Assembly: GCF_037126465.1 (NCBI RefSeq)
Contig: NC_088201.1
Location: 224,942,016 to 225,006,015 of the forward strand
DNA length: 64,000 nt
Direction: 5' to 3'
Source of the DNA: Ornithodoros turicata
Lineage: Eukaryota > Arthropoda > Arachnida > Ixodida > Argasidae
The first letter of the stretch is position 1, and each line of letters starts with the position of its first letter. The notes under the pieces are model-generated. The model had not been told where the DNA came from. It ran no database searches and saw nothing but the letters and a program-made list of their open reading frames with translations. Made by a program: the position numbers and the translations under genes. Shown in pieces: positions 12,201 through 22,003 of the stretch.

Positions 12201-13124
12201 CGACACAGTCATGGGCGTCGGTGATGAAGTCCTAGTCCGTAAACGCCTACCTGGTGTACCGACGACACTTCTCGTGCCGTTCTCTGTGGTGCAAACAGTC
12301 ACAAAACAAGGCATATTGAAAACTGCCGATATCTGGACGAAGCAGACCGGTTTCATCTGGACGCCATTAGAAACGTGTCCAAATACCATCCCAGGGGGGA
12401 TGGACATCAGACCCCCTCAGCCTATGTAGTGCACCGGAGCAGAAGAGGGTAGAGGAGAAAGAGATTAGAACGGAACAAACGTGGATAGTCACGGTTGGAA
12501 AGACTGGACTTGTTACATGTTTCCTTTGGTATCTACCGACACAGCGACACAACTATTTCTTTCGCTGACTTGTTGTGGTGAACTTCGTTTCATCCTTTGT
12601 ACTACCTTACAGTTACTACACAGAAGCTCAACCACTCCCAATCATCAGCCATTAAATGAAGTCGTTGTTGATTCTCAACCTTGGCATCGAGCACGAGGTT
12701 CGACAAGTGCAAACTTCGTCAAGCATTTCTTTCACGCGACTAATGTAAGTCAGAGAGTTAGCACTTGGATTAGTTAGCGATCTACTAAAAGCTATGAGGA
12801 AGTCTTTTCAGCGAACACAAAGTGAATGGGTGTCTGTGTTGTCAGCACTGTAATATTGCATAAGTTTCAATACAATATTGATGTAAAATTTAATTAGCAA
12901 TAAAGCGAAATGTGTCATGAAGTTATTGGCTAAAGGCATGCTCTTCGACAACCTAGTCCAAGGTAGGCGTTAGCAAAGTCATCTTGCAGACGAGAGTATG
13001 CTCCTCTTCGCAAATATGTCCAAATAATGAAGCACTACTCACCACTTGCCACACTTCCCGAACAAAGAACCAGCAGAGCCGTCACAATTCCGAGTCGTTG
13101 GATTTCGTTGCTCATCTCCAGCAT
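3093..13124 (-). CDS. GH18 chitinase-like gene A, 5' half (coding exons 1-4)
   Basis: Glycoside hydrolase family 18 protein; the family hydrolyses or binds chitin and related beta-1,4-GlcNAc glycans. Four exons join in phase: 13124-13043 (signal peptide), 6665-6377 (CYYGPV strand and first barrel half), 5234-5105 (GGLDVDWEFPN), 3220-3093 (ILTVALPAW strand). This gives about 209 codons; the rest should lie left of base 1, matching exons 5-8 of gene B. The protein keeps the catalytic Glu of DxxDxDxE, but the first Asp is Gly, and the usual SxGG strand-3 motif reads CVSKGAF. It may therefore be a weak enzyme or a lectin-like GH18. A secreted role follows from the signal peptide. Introns hold a Gypsy, a SINE and several MITEs. 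Confidence 0.85.
3322..3880. mobile_element. Foldback element with about 250 bp arms in GH18 intron 3
   Basis: Arms at about 3328-3590 and 3628-3872 are inverted copies: GGTTCGCCAAGATAAACTT near the left end matches AGTTTATCTTGGCGAACC near the right, and CAGATGGCGAAACGGTCGAA faces its complement around a short loop. Arms differ by small indels and a T-run. No ORF of its own. Confidence 0.7.
4020..4930. repeat. Degenerate repeats with GTGTAAA/TTTACACC words
   Basis: Between about 4040-4260 and 4780-4915 the sequence repeatedly uses TTTACACC, CACCCTTTT and GTGTAAAG words, resembling eroded inverted arms of a MITE. I could not define exact ends. Confidence 0.3.
5105..5234 (-). CDS. GH18 gene A exon 3 (catalytic motif)
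   Basis: Acceptor TTTACTCCCACAG, donor GTAAGC. Encodes FIQSALQKLKDWGDF, then GGLDVDWEFPNMMDNHPEEK. DVDWE contains the proton-donor Glu; the first Asp of the family DxxDxDxE signature is replaced by Gly. The phase-2 join to exon 2 yields Thr-Phe. Confidence 0.9.
5366..5602. mobile_element. Palindromic MITE (ACGCTCTTAAAAAGGGTG termini)
   Basis: Starts ACGCTCTTAAAAAGGGTG and ends with CACTTTTTTTAAGAGCGT. Inner repeats TAACTCCCTTTT/AAAAAGGGAGTTA and AGTGTACAATTTCACTC/GAGTAATTGTACTCTC show that most of its length is an imperfect hairpin. Lies in the intron between GH18 exons 2 and 3. Confidence 0.65.
6377..6665 (-). CDS. GH18 gene A exon 2 (N-terminal barrel)
   Basis: Acceptor CTTCTTTTACAG precedes 6665 and donor GTGAGT follows 6377. 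The exon encodes HYRRVCYYGPVHHV, then LCTHIIYGFSKVGDDN, the canonical first and second GH18 strands, then LLCVSKGAFPTMVATSENR in place of the usual LLSIGGW segment. It ends in phase 2. Confidence 0.88.
6666..8096. other. GH18 intron 1 sequence before the Gypsy element
   Basis: No gene recognised. The open frame around 7240-7737 has no recognisable motif and spans simple TCTCTC and A-run sequence, so I do not call it coding. Confidence 0.35.
8097..8216 (+). repeat. 5' LTR of Gypsy 1
   Basis: 120 bp, TG...CA, with the same end (GACTTGTTACA) as the 3' LTR; diverged by several indels in its first half. Confidence 0.7.
8285..8548 (+). mobile_element. tRNA-derived SINE with CAC/CACCAT tail
   Basis: The head carries Pol III boxes: TGGCTCAGTGGTTAG (A box) and GGTTTGAATCC (B box) at tRNA spacing. 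The body (CCCTGCATTTTCCTCAGAC, AAGTCGGCCCAGGACGCAC) resembles tick Ruka-type SINEs by my recollection. The tail is a CACCAT/CAC repeat. It is flanked by a perfect 14 bp target duplication GAGGGACTGTAGAG (8271-8284 and 8549-8562), so it inserted into the Gypsy leader. Confidence 0.85.
8563..9794 (+). pseudogene. Gypsy 1 gag and protease remnant
   Basis: Gag-like segments include FDGNSESAAHWLSAYEHPC (about 8930-8990) and LPEKAFIALTLHGLPNDMRQ (about 9250-9310) in different frames. A protease active site LVDSGSP is at about 9655. There is no clear CCHC knuckle. Stops at 8784, 9068 and 9794 and frame changes show decay. Confidence 0.65.
9906..11331 (+). pseudogene. Gypsy 1 reverse transcriptase and RNase H remnant
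   Basis: RT fingers and palm: AGIIRPSTSAFASPI, FRLCTDFRLINKQT, FSTIDLCKGFWQIPL, YNRLPFGW. The catalytic box at about 10545 reads SIDD where YIDD/YVDD is expected. RNase H carries LHTDASEYGTSAVLYQ and YCTREKELFAVLQAV. Stops fall at 10490 and between RT and RNase H; a short ATTCATTGATTCATT slippage lies near 10570-10610. Confidence 0.8.
11521..12240 (+). pseudogene. Gypsy 1 integrase remnant
   Basis: Zinc-finger part YIRPCGVCETHRVKYGK at about 11550, catalytic-core fragments FLLAIDEATRMV and AAPYHPATNGMAERAIRDIK (across frames near 11890-11950), and a C-terminal MGVGDEVLVRKRLPG segment. The core is frameshifted near 11754 and 11900. Confidence 0.7.
12401..12517 (+). repeat. 3' LTR of Gypsy 1
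   Basis: Starts TGGACATCAG directly after the polypurine tract and ends TGTTACA. The best conserved shared block with the left LTR is the last 70 bp. Confidence 0.7.
12518..13042. other. Intron 1 sequence beside GH18 exon 1
   Basis: No gene or repeat structure recognised between the 3' LTR and exon 1. Confidence 0.4.
13043..13124 (-). CDS. GH18 gene A exon 1 (start codon and signal peptide)
   Basis: ATG at 13124-13122 or the in-frame ATG at 13115-13113. The peptide MSNEIQRLG is followed by a hydrophobic core IVTALLVLCSGSVAS, a typical secretion signal. Donor GTGAGT at 13042-13037 follows GCAAGTG, leaving phase 1; the first two bases of exon 2 (AA) complete a Glu codon. No clear TATA box upstream. 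Confidence 0.75.
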
Positions 13125-14279
13125 GTCGCTTCTCATTTGCTACCAAGTGTTTCGTACTCTGTGGTAATGAACTTGTATGCGTGGACGACACTCGCGCAGC
13201 GGTTGGTGCAACTATGCCCTGGTGAATAACGAAAGAAAAAAAGCTTGTAATCAACTCTAAAATGCGTGAACGAAATTATCGAGGAACCTTTACAATTCAC
13301 AAGCTTTCATTTCACTTGCGCACTTCATTCTTCTTTGTATTGCGACAGTCAGCATGCCGCGGTGCGACGCTCTCGCCAGGATATCTCCTAATACATGTGG
13401 TTCCTGGAGTGTCCACGTTATTTAACGCTGCGGTCATACAGTGACCTCTCTAAATTTCGCTCCCACAGGTCGCCACACCAGCACTGGGCAGCTGTTTCGG
13501 CCTTATTGGGCCATCATCACCAATGCGTAGACGGGAGACGTTCGAGCGAGTGACGTCGGAAGGTCACGTGGAACGTGATGTCTTCCCGTCAGGGTAAGAG
13601 TCTCACATCTGTACGCCCAGTGCTGTAAATCTGTAAGTCTGTAAATCCAGTGAATTATTGAGGGAAGAAAATTGCAGAAGCTCTTTGCCTGCACATTGAA
13701 CATGAGTTTGGGACTTATAAACATATGTTCAACGTGCAACCAGAGAGCTTCTGCTAATTTTATTCCATCAATACTTCTTGTTCTTGTATTAGGGGGGCGG
13801 GGAAGGTTAGCCATCCAAGGGGACGCTACTGGCTTTGCACTGGGCTTTCAGAGGTGATTCTGACGGGAGGACAGCACTTTCCACGTGACCTTCCGACGCC
13901 ACTCGCTCAAACGTCGCCCACCCACGCATTGCTGATAATGGCCAAATAAGGCCAAAACACCATTCCAGTGCTGGTGTGGCGACGTTTGGGACTTATAAAC
14001 ACATTTTTAACGTGCAGCCAAAGTGCTTCTGCTAATTTTCTTCCCAATATTCGACATTTCGGCAGCGGCCCTGTCCTTTTCAAGACAGCGCCGCTGTCGA
14101 ATACCCGCTCTTAGTTTTTAATAAAGTCCCCCTTTTTCCTTTTCCTGTAGAAGGACTATCTCCACTCCTTACGTGACCTTCTGTCGCCATCCGCTCAAAT
14201 GTTGCCTGCCTGCGTACTGCTGATGAGGCCCAAGAAGGCCGAAACAGCTGTCCAGTACTGGCATGGCGACGTTTGATTT

Positions 14280-14300
14280 ACAAACACACACACACACACA

Positions 14301-14345
<45 letters not shown>
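14280..14345. repeat. CA/TA microsatellite
   Basis: An (AC)n tract runs into about 40 bp of (TA)n; related (AT)n tracts lie at 14618-14660 and 19690-19714. Short open frames across these (poly Tyr-Ile) are not genes. Confidence 0.9.
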
Positions 14346-14349
<4 letters not shown>

Positions 14350-14392
14350 AAGAAAAATAGCATACGCTCTTTGGCTGCACGTTGAACATATG

Positions 14393-14615
14393 TTTATAAG
14401 TCCCAAACGTCGCCACACCAGCACTGTACAGCTGTTTCGGCCTTATTGGGCCTTCATCAGCAATGCGCAGGTGGGCGACGTTTGAGCGAGTGGCGTCGGA
14501 AGAAGATCGTCCGACGCCACTCGCTCAAACGTCGCCCACCTGCGCATTGCTGATGAAGGCCCAATAAGGCCGAAACAGCTGTACAGTGCTGGTGTGGCGA
14601 CGTTTGGGACTTATA

Positions 14616-14617
<2 letters not shown>
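14393..14617. mobile_element. Near-perfect 225 bp palindrome of the hairpin family
   Basis: Two about 108 bp arms, TTTATAAGTCCCAAACGTCG... and its complement ending ...CGACGTTTGGGACTTATAAA, meet at a short GATCGTC loop near 14507. Both ends run into TA repeats, suggesting insertion into, or origin from, TA arrays. Confidence 0.8.
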
Positions 14618-14661
<44 letters not shown>

Positions 14662-14662
14662 C

Positions 14663-15490
14663 CATGAAAAAGCCATTAAATGAACAAGTAGATGACACTA
14701 GACGTGTTTGTTATTCAAAGTTACATATTAAGATGGCTTCTATGGCTGCACGCAGTGAAACAGATACGCATGGAACGATGCGACAGCACCAGAGGACACG
14801 TGTTTCGCCGTGTGTGTGGCTCGTCAGCTCTGGGTAGCTGCGCATCGTTCGGAATTGGCAAACCAGTGGTCACTCAGCGAGCGATCTACACCTGGGAGGG
14901 TGACTTAGCATTCCTCAATGCCACAGTGCAAGCCAGTGAATTATAATGCAGGAAAAAAGCCATTAAATAAACAAGTAGATGACACTAGACGTGTTTGTTA
15001 TTCAAAATTACATATTAAGACGGCTTCTATGGCTGCACGCAGTGAAACAGATACTCATGCAACGATGCGACAGCCCCAGAGGACACGTGTTTCGCCGTGT
15101 TTCCGGATCGTCAGCTCTGGGTTGCTGCGCATCGTTCGGAATTGGCTTTCTTTCCTGCATTATAATTCACTGGCTTGCACTGTGACATTGAGGAGTGCTA
15201 AGTCACCCTCCCAGTGTAGATCGCTCGCTGAGTGACCCCTGGTTTGCACAATTCCGAACGATGCGCAGCTACCCAGAGCTGACGAGCCGCAAACACGGCG
15301 AAACACGTGCTCTCTGGTGCTGTCGCATCGTTCCATGATAATCTGTTTCACTGCGTGCAGCCATAGAAGCCATCTTAATATGTAATTTTGAACAACAAAC
15401 ACGTCTACTGTCATCTACTTGTTTATTTAATGGCTTTTTTTCCTTGATTATAATTCACTGGCTTGCACTGTGGCTTTGAGGAGTGCTAGG
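14663..15490. repeat. Three copies of a 280 bp repeat, two direct and one inverted
   Basis: Copy 1 (about 14663-14945) and copy 2 (about 14949-15147, shortened) are direct: CCATTAAAT(G/A)AACAAGTAG, TATTAAGA(T/C)GGCTTCTATGG, ACACGTGTTTCGCCGTGT. Copy 3 (about 15152-15443) is inverted. A fourth partial end (TTCACTGGCTTGCACTGT, 15450-15490) abuts Gypsy 2 at its truncated 5' side. No protein; probably MITEs inserted head to tail and head to head. Confidence 0.65.
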
Positions 15491-15896
15491 TCACCCAGGA
15501 TGTGCCCAGGATGTCGTAGACACGGTGGCCGTAGGCTACTTCATCGACGCCATAGCCGATGTGGATGTGCAGCAAGCCGTTCGGTTATCGGGGCCCACTG
15601 GTCTGCGGGCCGCCCTAACACGAGCACTAGAAGTGGATACGGCCAAGCGTGCGGCCAGAACAACGCAGGGCCTCTCCCGTCCTGTCCTAGGTGAAGCAAG
15701 AGCTCTCGCTCCAGTTTCGGACGATGACTCGCCGACATGCGAGGTAAATGCTGTGCAGCCACTCACGTGCTGGAACTGCGGCGGTCGGGGCCACCTACGA
15801 CGCTCTTGCCCAAGTCCACCTTTCCGGTCACCTAACACTACGGGAAACTCGGGATTTCGCAGGAGACGTGGCCCGCGGTCGGGAAACGCGTATTAG
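15484..15896 (+). pseudogene. Gypsy 2 gag C-terminal part with CCHC zinc knuckle
   Basis: About 137 codons. The knuckle CWNCGGRGHLRRSC at about 15768-15809 is the nucleocapsid RNA-binding motif; it is preceded by DAIADVDVQQAVRLSGP, a gag C-terminal segment, and followed by a basic tail. The 5' part is lost. Confidence 0.8.
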
Positions 15897-15939
15897 CTGG
15901 GCGCAGGGGGCGTCGTCCAGCTGTAGGGGTCTCTCGTCA

Positions 15940-18900
15940 AGCGCCCTCAACTTCTGGATTTTACATCGACGGGGGGGTCAACGGCAAGTCATGCCGAATG
16001 TTGCTGGACACGGGAGCTTCAATAAGCCTCATTAGCTCGTCGTTTGTTGAGACGTTGCCGAACGCCGACCTCATGCTCTACACAGCCAGTGTGCAAGAAC
16101 TGCGAACTGTAGCCGGCGACGTTATACCGGTATAAGGCGTCGCCGCAGTCTCTTTGACTATAGCGGGACAAGAGTTTCGACATGCCCTCTACGTCGCCGA
16201 TATCGTGGATCAGTGCATACTAGGATTTGACTTTATGAAAGACCACCAATGTATTCTTGACCTCCGAGAAGGTACTCTACACTTGGGGACCCGGCAGCTA
16301 GTCCTTTCTTCGTGCACCACTACTCCACCTGACCCCAACCCCTATGTCCTGTCTCGTCGGACTGTCATGGTGCCACCGTATGCCGAAGTGATTGTTCCTG
16401 GAACGGCGCCGTCCAAGCAACAATGCAAGGTCTCCATTGTCGAGCAGTGCTTGGAAGGGCCTCCAACCGCTGGCATCATCGTTGCTCGCAGCCTGGTTCG
16501 TCACGCGCATCCATTGGTACCAATCCGTATCCTCAACGTCACTCCCTCACCCATTCTGCTTCAGCGAGGACAACGCCTAGCGAGGTGTAGTCAGGTCGTG
16601 GAGATACACCCCGCTACCGGAGAAGACAGTGCCGCAGATCCCTCCGCCTGTGGTGATTCATGTCTAGCTAGCTATATCGACGAGCTTGTCAACAGTACGG
16701 AGCCGGTGCTTTCACAGAGCCACAAACAGAAGATACGCTCCCTCTTTCTAGAGTTTCACGATGTTTTCTCGTTTGCTGCCGCTGACCTTGGCAAGACCAC
16801 CGCCGCTTCGCACCGTATCGACACTGGTACCGCACGTCCCATCAAGCAGGTGCCCCGACGACTACCACTGAGTAGCCTCGGGGAAGTCGACCAGCTCATC
16901 CAAGACATGAGGAGTCAAGACGTGATCGAGCCCTCTTGTAGTCCCTGGGCATCGCCCATAGTGCTCGTCAAAAAGAAGGACGGTTCCACACGATTTTGTG
17001 TGGACTACCGGCGCCTAAATGAAGTTACGAAGAAGGACTCTTATCCATTGCCCCGCATTGACGACACTTTACATACGTTGGCAGGTGCGACGTGCTTCTC
17101 CACCCTGGACTTACGCAGCGGTTATTGGCAGGTTGAAGTAGCCCCGGAGGACAAGGAGAAGACGGCATTCACCACAGGCCGAGGACTGTGGCAATTTAAA
17201 GTTATGCCATTCGGCTTATGCAATGCGCCTGCGACGTTCCAACGACTTATGGAAACTGTCTTGTCTGGGCTACCTCCTGAGGTCTGCTTGGTATATATTG
17301 ACGACATCATCGTACACAGCAGGACATTGACTGAGCACATAGATCGCTTGCGGCGGGTCTTTCACAGACTACGTACGGCTCATCTGAAGCTCAATCCTAA
17401 AAAGTGCAAGTTTCTCAAGCCTTCCGTCGTCTACCTGGGACACCGTGTTTCACCAGCTGGAGTGCAAGCTGACGCAGCAAAAGTTGAGTGCATCCAGTCC
17501 TGGCCTGTGCCAACAGACAAGCCTGCCCTCAGAACGTTTCTGGGTTTCTGCTCCTATTATCGTCGTTTTGTTCCGCACTTCGCGGAATTAGCTGATCCCC
17601 TCTACCAGTTGCTCAACAAGACACGCACCTTTGATTGGCCACCCGCTTGCAACCAAGCGTTCATTGCTTTGAAATCCTGTCTAACGGAGCCACCAGCACT
17701 AGCCTTCCCCCTGCCGGACGCTCCATTTATCTTGGACACTGACGCTAGCCAGACCGGCATAGGGGCCGTCCTGTCGCAGGTGCAGGAAGGCGAGGAGAAG
17801 ATGGTGGCATGCTTCAGCAGAGCACTTCGAAAACCGGAGAGGAACTACTGTGTGACACGGAAAGAATTGTTGGCCGTAGTCAAATCGGTACAGCATTTCC
17901 ATCATTACCTTTATGGGCGCCACTTTGCACTCAGGACTGATCACGCTGCACTCCAGTGGCTGCTCACCTTCCGCAACCCTGAAGGACAAGTCGCGCGCTG
18001 GATTCAGACGCTCCAAGAGTACGACTTTACGCCCCAACACCGTCGCAGGCGGGACCATAGCAACGCGGACGCATTGTCGAGGTTGCCTTGTGCCAGCACC
18101 GGCGACCACCACTGCGCTCAGCATGCCCCCCAAACACCTGTCTCAATCTCACAGGCGCATGCCACCTGCGCTGTTCGTATCGACAGCGAAGTCAGCCGCG
18201 ACAAGATGCGTGGAGCGCAGGAAGCGGATCCAGACATTGGTCCTATCCTTGCCTGGAAGGAGAATGGATCACGTCCTTCGTGGGCGGAAGTCTCACGGGA
18301 ATCGGAACAACTCAAGAGTTACTGGGCTATTTGGGGATCACTTGAGTTACATGACGATCTCCTGCATCGCGTATGGGAATCCGCAGACGGGCGAACCGCA
18401 CGGAGGCAGCTCATACTGCCTGCGGTGTTCAGGTCGAATGTTCTACGCATGATGCACAGCAGTGCTGCAGGAGGCCACTTCGGTGTTAACAAGACCCTTG
18501 CAAAGATTCGTGCACGGTACTATTGGCTGGAATACCGGAGGGACGTAGAAGAATGGTGCCGGTCTTGCGACCTCTGCGCATCTCGGAAAGGACCGCGCAC
18601 CCGAACAAGATCAAAGCTCCAAGAATGTGTTTCCGGGGTGCCATTTGAGAGAGTGGCCCTGGACATTTTAGGACCCTTACCAACGACAACACGTGGCAAC
18701 AGGTACGTCCTTGTTGTCATGGACTACTTCACTAAGTGGCCCGAGGCGTACGCACTCCCGAACCAAGAGGCGGTTACAGTGACGGAAGCGTTAGTGACCG
18801 AATGGGTAGCCCGTTTCGGGGCTCCCATGCAACTACACTCGGACCAGGGTCGTAACTTCGAGTCACAGGTCTTCCACGACATGTGCTGGTACCTTGGCAT

Positions 18901-19162
18901 CGCGAAAACTCGCACTACGCCGTTGCATCCACAGTCTGACGGTATGGTTGAAAGGTTCAACCGTACGATACTGCAGCACATTAGCCTATTCGTGGCCGAG
19001 AACCAGAAGAACTGGGACGATCTCATTCCACTCTTCCTGTTGTCCTGTTGTCCACCGGACAGCACCCCACGAAGCCACCCGGGAAACGCCGGCAATGATG
19101 CTTACTGGCCGCGAATTGCGTCTTCCAAGCGACTTAGCCCTTGCGTCGACTCCAGATACTGA
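15940..19162 (+). pseudogene. Gypsy 2 pol: protease, RT, RNase H, integrase
   Basis: Protease active site LLDTGASISLI (about 16005-16035). A TAA near 16134 interrupts the protease; the frame is then open from 16154 to 19162. RT motifs include FCVDYRRLNEVT, FSTLDLRSGYWQV and YIDD (17294-17305). RNase H: DTDASQTGIGAVLSQ, NYCVTRKELLAV, RTDHAALQWL. Integrase: HHCC finger (GGHFGVNKTLAKI, CRSCDLCASRKG), first Asp in VALDILGPLP, second in LHSDQGRNFES, Glu in DGMVERFNR. A one-base frame change near 19047 throws off the integrase end, which continues in another frame. Confidence 0.9.
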
Positions 19163-19568
19163 GCATACCGCAACCAGCGCCTCGGCCTACCTTCATACAC
19201 TGCGCTCACGACTGGAGATTGTCCACAGGTTTGCCAGGCACCACATGCAACAAGCCTTCACCCGTATGAAGACACACTATGACTTGAAAGCGTCTGGCGG
19301 TGGATTCTCGGAAGGGCAGTCCGTTTGGTTATATAACCCTACACGGAAACGTGGGCTCTCGCCGAAATTGCAGCGTCCCTGGCACGGACCCTACGTTATA
19401 ATGAAGCGGCTCAACGACGTGGTGTACCGCATCAAGCTGACGGGACGATCCAGACCTCTAGTTGTCCACGCAGACCGTTTGGCACCATACCGAGGAGCTT
19501 CCGCCGCGCCAGCTGTGCGCGACGCGGGATGCCACCGTCAACCGCAACCGGGGGAGGAGGGGGAATAG
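19047..19568 (+). pseudogene. Gypsy 2 integrase C-terminus (shifted frame)
   Basis: Continues pol after the frameshift: RTAPHEATRETPAMMLTGRE, then HYDLKASGGGFSEGQSVWLY and a GPY-type module (WHGPYVIMKRLNDVVYRI), typical of Ty3/Gypsy integrase tails. Ends just before the polypurine tract. Confidence 0.8.
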
Positions 19569-19691
19569 TGTTGCGGTGGATAAAGAGGAGGCTATTGGGC
19601 CGGGCATGGACACGTGCGCTGGTGCAAGGAGAATTGTGTCTGACGGGTTTGGCCAGAACGGACTTCGAACCCTCCCTTCGAGCTTGTAACA
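19569..19691 (+). repeat. 3' LTR of Gypsy 2
   Basis: Begins TGTTGCGGTGG right after the polypurine tract and ends CTTGTAACA, the complementary short inverted termini of an LTR. A TA microsatellite follows. Confidence 0.7.
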
Positions 19692-19717
19692 ATATATATA
19701 TATATATATATATACGT

Positions 19718-19830
19718 TTATAAGTCCCAAACGTCTCCACACCAGCATTGGACAGCTGTTTCGGCCTTATTGGGCCTTCATCAGCAATGCGTAGGTGGGC
19801 GACGTTTGAGCGAGTGGCGCCGGAAGGTCA
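19718..19830 (+). repeat. Hairpin-family repeat copy
   Basis: Single arm of the family at 13466-14620, again next to a TA tract and reading TTTATAAGTCCCAAACGTC. Confidence 0.7.
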
Positions 19831-19937
19831 CGTGGAAGGTGATGTCCTCCCGTCAGGGTGAGTGACTCACCTCTGAAAGTCCAGTGTGAAGCCAGTAAAG
19901 TATTAAATGAAGAAAAATAGAAGAAAAAATATATATA

Positions 19938-21237
19938 TACGAGGGTGGTTTCATAAGTTTCCGGCCCGAGGTGGAAAGTGCGCGCCAATTTGAAAATGCG
20001 ATTAAGGACGCGTGGCGCCATCTGTTGGAGGGCCGGAGCACCACCCTCGACCCTCTCCATGCTTTTGCTGGTTGGAGAGCGGCATTTCAAACAGCCGGAG
20101 TGCACTCTTCAGTTAAAATGGAAAAAAATCGAGTACCGCGCTGTGATGAAATTCTTGACAAAAGAGGGACTTTCGCCTACAGAAATTAAAGCGTGACTGG
20201 ACAACGTGTACAGCGAAGCCTCTCCGTCGTACACAACGGTAAAAGACTGGGCTAAGCAGTTTCGACTGGGGCGAGAGTCCATTGAAGATGATCCACGCGA
20301 TGGTCGTCCAGTGGAAGTGGTGACACAAGAAAATTTGTCTCTTGTCGAGGAGGAAGTGCTGAGCGACAGGCGTCTGAATGTGAAGGAAATCTCAGAAAGG
20401 CTGGGGCTTTCCAGAACAACCGTTTTTCGCATCATCGGCGAGGGCCTTCACATGAAAAAGGTCAGTGCGAGATGGGGTGCCACAACTTCTCTCGTAAGTT
20501 CAAAAGCAACAGCGCGTCGTCTGTGCCAAAGAGTTTTTGGAGGTCTGTCAAGAGAACCAAGAAGAAATATTCAAGTCAATTGTCACAGGGGATGAGACTA
20601 TGGTGCTCTACTGTGATCCCTTTTCGAAAAAGGAGTCGATGGAATGGCGCAAACCAGGAGAAGCACCCCAAAGAAAAGCCAAGGTCACACAATCCACAAA
20701 GAAGATAATGGCAACAATATTTTGGGATTGTCACGGGATCCTCCTCATTGACTTCAAAGAGAGGAACACCATAGTGAATGCGACTTATTATGCTTTACTC
20801 TTGCACCGACTGCGAGACGCCATCAAGGAAAAGAGGCGCGGCAGGTTGAGTCGAGGTGTCCGGTTGCTCCAGGACAATGCCCCTGTCCACACGGCTTCTG
20901 TTGCCAAGGCTGCACTAAAGGAGTGCGGCTTCGAAGAAATCCACCACCCACCCTACAGTCCAGACTTGGCACCGAGTGACTACTTCCTGTTCTCAAACTT
21001 GAAGAGGGATCTCAGAGGACGGACACTTCGAAACGATAGTGAGGCGCAAGAGGCAGTTTTCTAGCATTTTGCTGACAAAACTTCGGACTATTTTTTCAAG
21101 GGTATAAGAATGCTGGTTGAAAGGTGTCAAAAGTGCATCGAAGTTAAGGGTGACTATGTCGAAAAGTGATACACTTGTTTCGTCTCTATGGCTATTAAAA
21201 GTTGGTCGGGCCGGAAACTTATGGAAGCACCCTCGTA
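19938..21237 (+). mobile_element. mariner DNA transposon, full length but mutated
   Basis: 1.3 kb element with about 30 bp terminal inverted repeats (left TACGAGGGTGGTTTCATAAG, right the near complement ending CACCCTCGTA) and TA target duplication (19936-19937, 21238-21239). It carries one transposase remnant. It inserted in or beside the TA-rich flank of a hairpin repeat. Confidence 0.9.
20118..21190 (+). pseudogene. mariner transposase pseudogene (DD34D type)
   Basis: N-terminal paired-like helix-turn-helix (RLNVKEISERLGLSRTTVF) and WVPH-region remnant. Catalytic residues: Asp in VTGDETMV, Asp in LLQDNAPVHT, Asp in YSPDLAPSDYFLF. Damage: a frame change in the A-run after the start codon, TGA at about 20193, another frame change near 20480-20540, and TAG at 21062. 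Cut-and-paste activity is therefore unlikely. Confidence 0.88.
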
Positions 21238-21726
21238 TATACCAAGCGAGCGCACCAGTCCAAGTACCTTCGTTTTTACAAGTGTCTGTCCGGTACAACC
21301 TACAAGCTGCACATTGTGTGAATGAGTGTGAGGTGCACATTATTTAAATAAAAATTCAAATGTGTGTCATGTAAAACCTAACGTCGAAAGCAGGGCAGTT
21401 GGCATTAAAATTGGTATTACTCCTTTTGGGACCTTCAGCGCACAACTTTTGGAGAAAAATCCGCCACTGAAGTGGGTCATTTGTGGGAGTAATTAATAGG
21501 TTTCGAATCACATATTTTAGTCGCGGCTGATCGCGGTGATGCACAAAAGGACGCACTTCCACTGCCATGACCACCAATGAAATAGGTTTTTACACCAATG
21601 AATCCCATGAATCAATGAATTACTTTTTACGTTTTCCGCTCCTGACCTCCTGTGAACCTTCAAGGTCAGGAGTATGACTGTAACCGTACACTTACTTAGC
21701 TACCATGAGGCGCGTCTGCGAAATTG

Positions 21727-22003
21727 CCCAAGCAGCACAATGTACTGAAAGTTGAGTGCAATAGGGGAGGGGATTTATTGGCGGAAAACAATAAGAAAAA
21801 AGAAAGGGGAAAGCTCAGCCATGCAGCACTCCGGCTTCCTATTCCCTAAAAAAAAGAAAAAGAGGGGAAAGGGGTGTAGGAGCAATAGGGGTGTACGGTG
21901 TGTGTCTTATCAATGTTATTTAGTTTCACAAGTCTGTTCAAGGCCTTCCACCTACCCGTCCGCCCCTATTGCACTCGACTTTCAGTACATTGTGCTGCTT
22001 GGG
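21727..22003. mobile_element. MITE with CCCAAGCAGCACAATG termini
   Basis: About 41 bp inverted termini: CCCAAGCAGCACAATGTACT...GAGTGCAATAGGGG at left and the complement at right. The interior is A-rich (AAAAAAGAAAAAGAGGGG). No ORF. Confidence 0.75.

Larger units (their letters stand above)
8097..12517 (+). mobile_element. Ty3/Gypsy LTR retrotransposon 1, decayed
   Basis: Short LTRs at 8097-8216 and 12401-12517 share TAGAACGGAA and ACGTGGATAGTCACGGTTGG and end TGTTACA. After the left LTR comes TTGGCGCACCCG, the usual primer-binding position; before the right LTR is a CCAGGGGGGA polypurine tract. Order gag, protease, RT, RNase H, integrase is Ty3/Gypsy type. Every domain is broken by stops and frameshifts, so it is not autonomous. 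It sits in intron 1 of GH18 gene A. No target duplication is obvious. Confidence 0.85.
13466..14620. repeat. Cluster of hairpin repeats (GTCGCCACACCAGCACTG family)
   Basis: Units of about 110 bp with GTCGCCACACCAGCACTG, CAGCTGTTTCGGCCTTATTG, TCATCAGCAATGCG and GACGTTTGAGCGAGTGGCG. Copies: 13466-13575 (+), about 13890-13990 (-), about 14170-14275 (-, diverged), and a nearly perfect palindrome at 14393-14617. Further copies lie at 19718-19830 and, decayed, near 22340-22390. Units are often joined to AACATATGTTTATAAGTCCC and TA microsatellites. Probably one MITE family. Confidence 0.7.
15484..19691 (+). mobile_element. Ty3/Gypsy LTR retrotransposon 2, 5'-truncated
   Basis: Contains gag C-terminus with CCHC, protease, RT, RNase H and integrase, then GGGGGAGGAGGGGGAA polypurine and a 123 bp LTR (19569-19691, TGTTGCGG...TTGTAACA). 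The 5' LTR and most of gag are missing; the left border is the 280 bp repeat cluster. The pol frame is open for 1002 codons, so the element is relatively young. Confidence 0.85.

Noticed and set aside
14195..14416. Hydrophobic IYIYIY membrane peptide
   Set aside because: Translation of the TA microsatellite inside the hairpin cluster.
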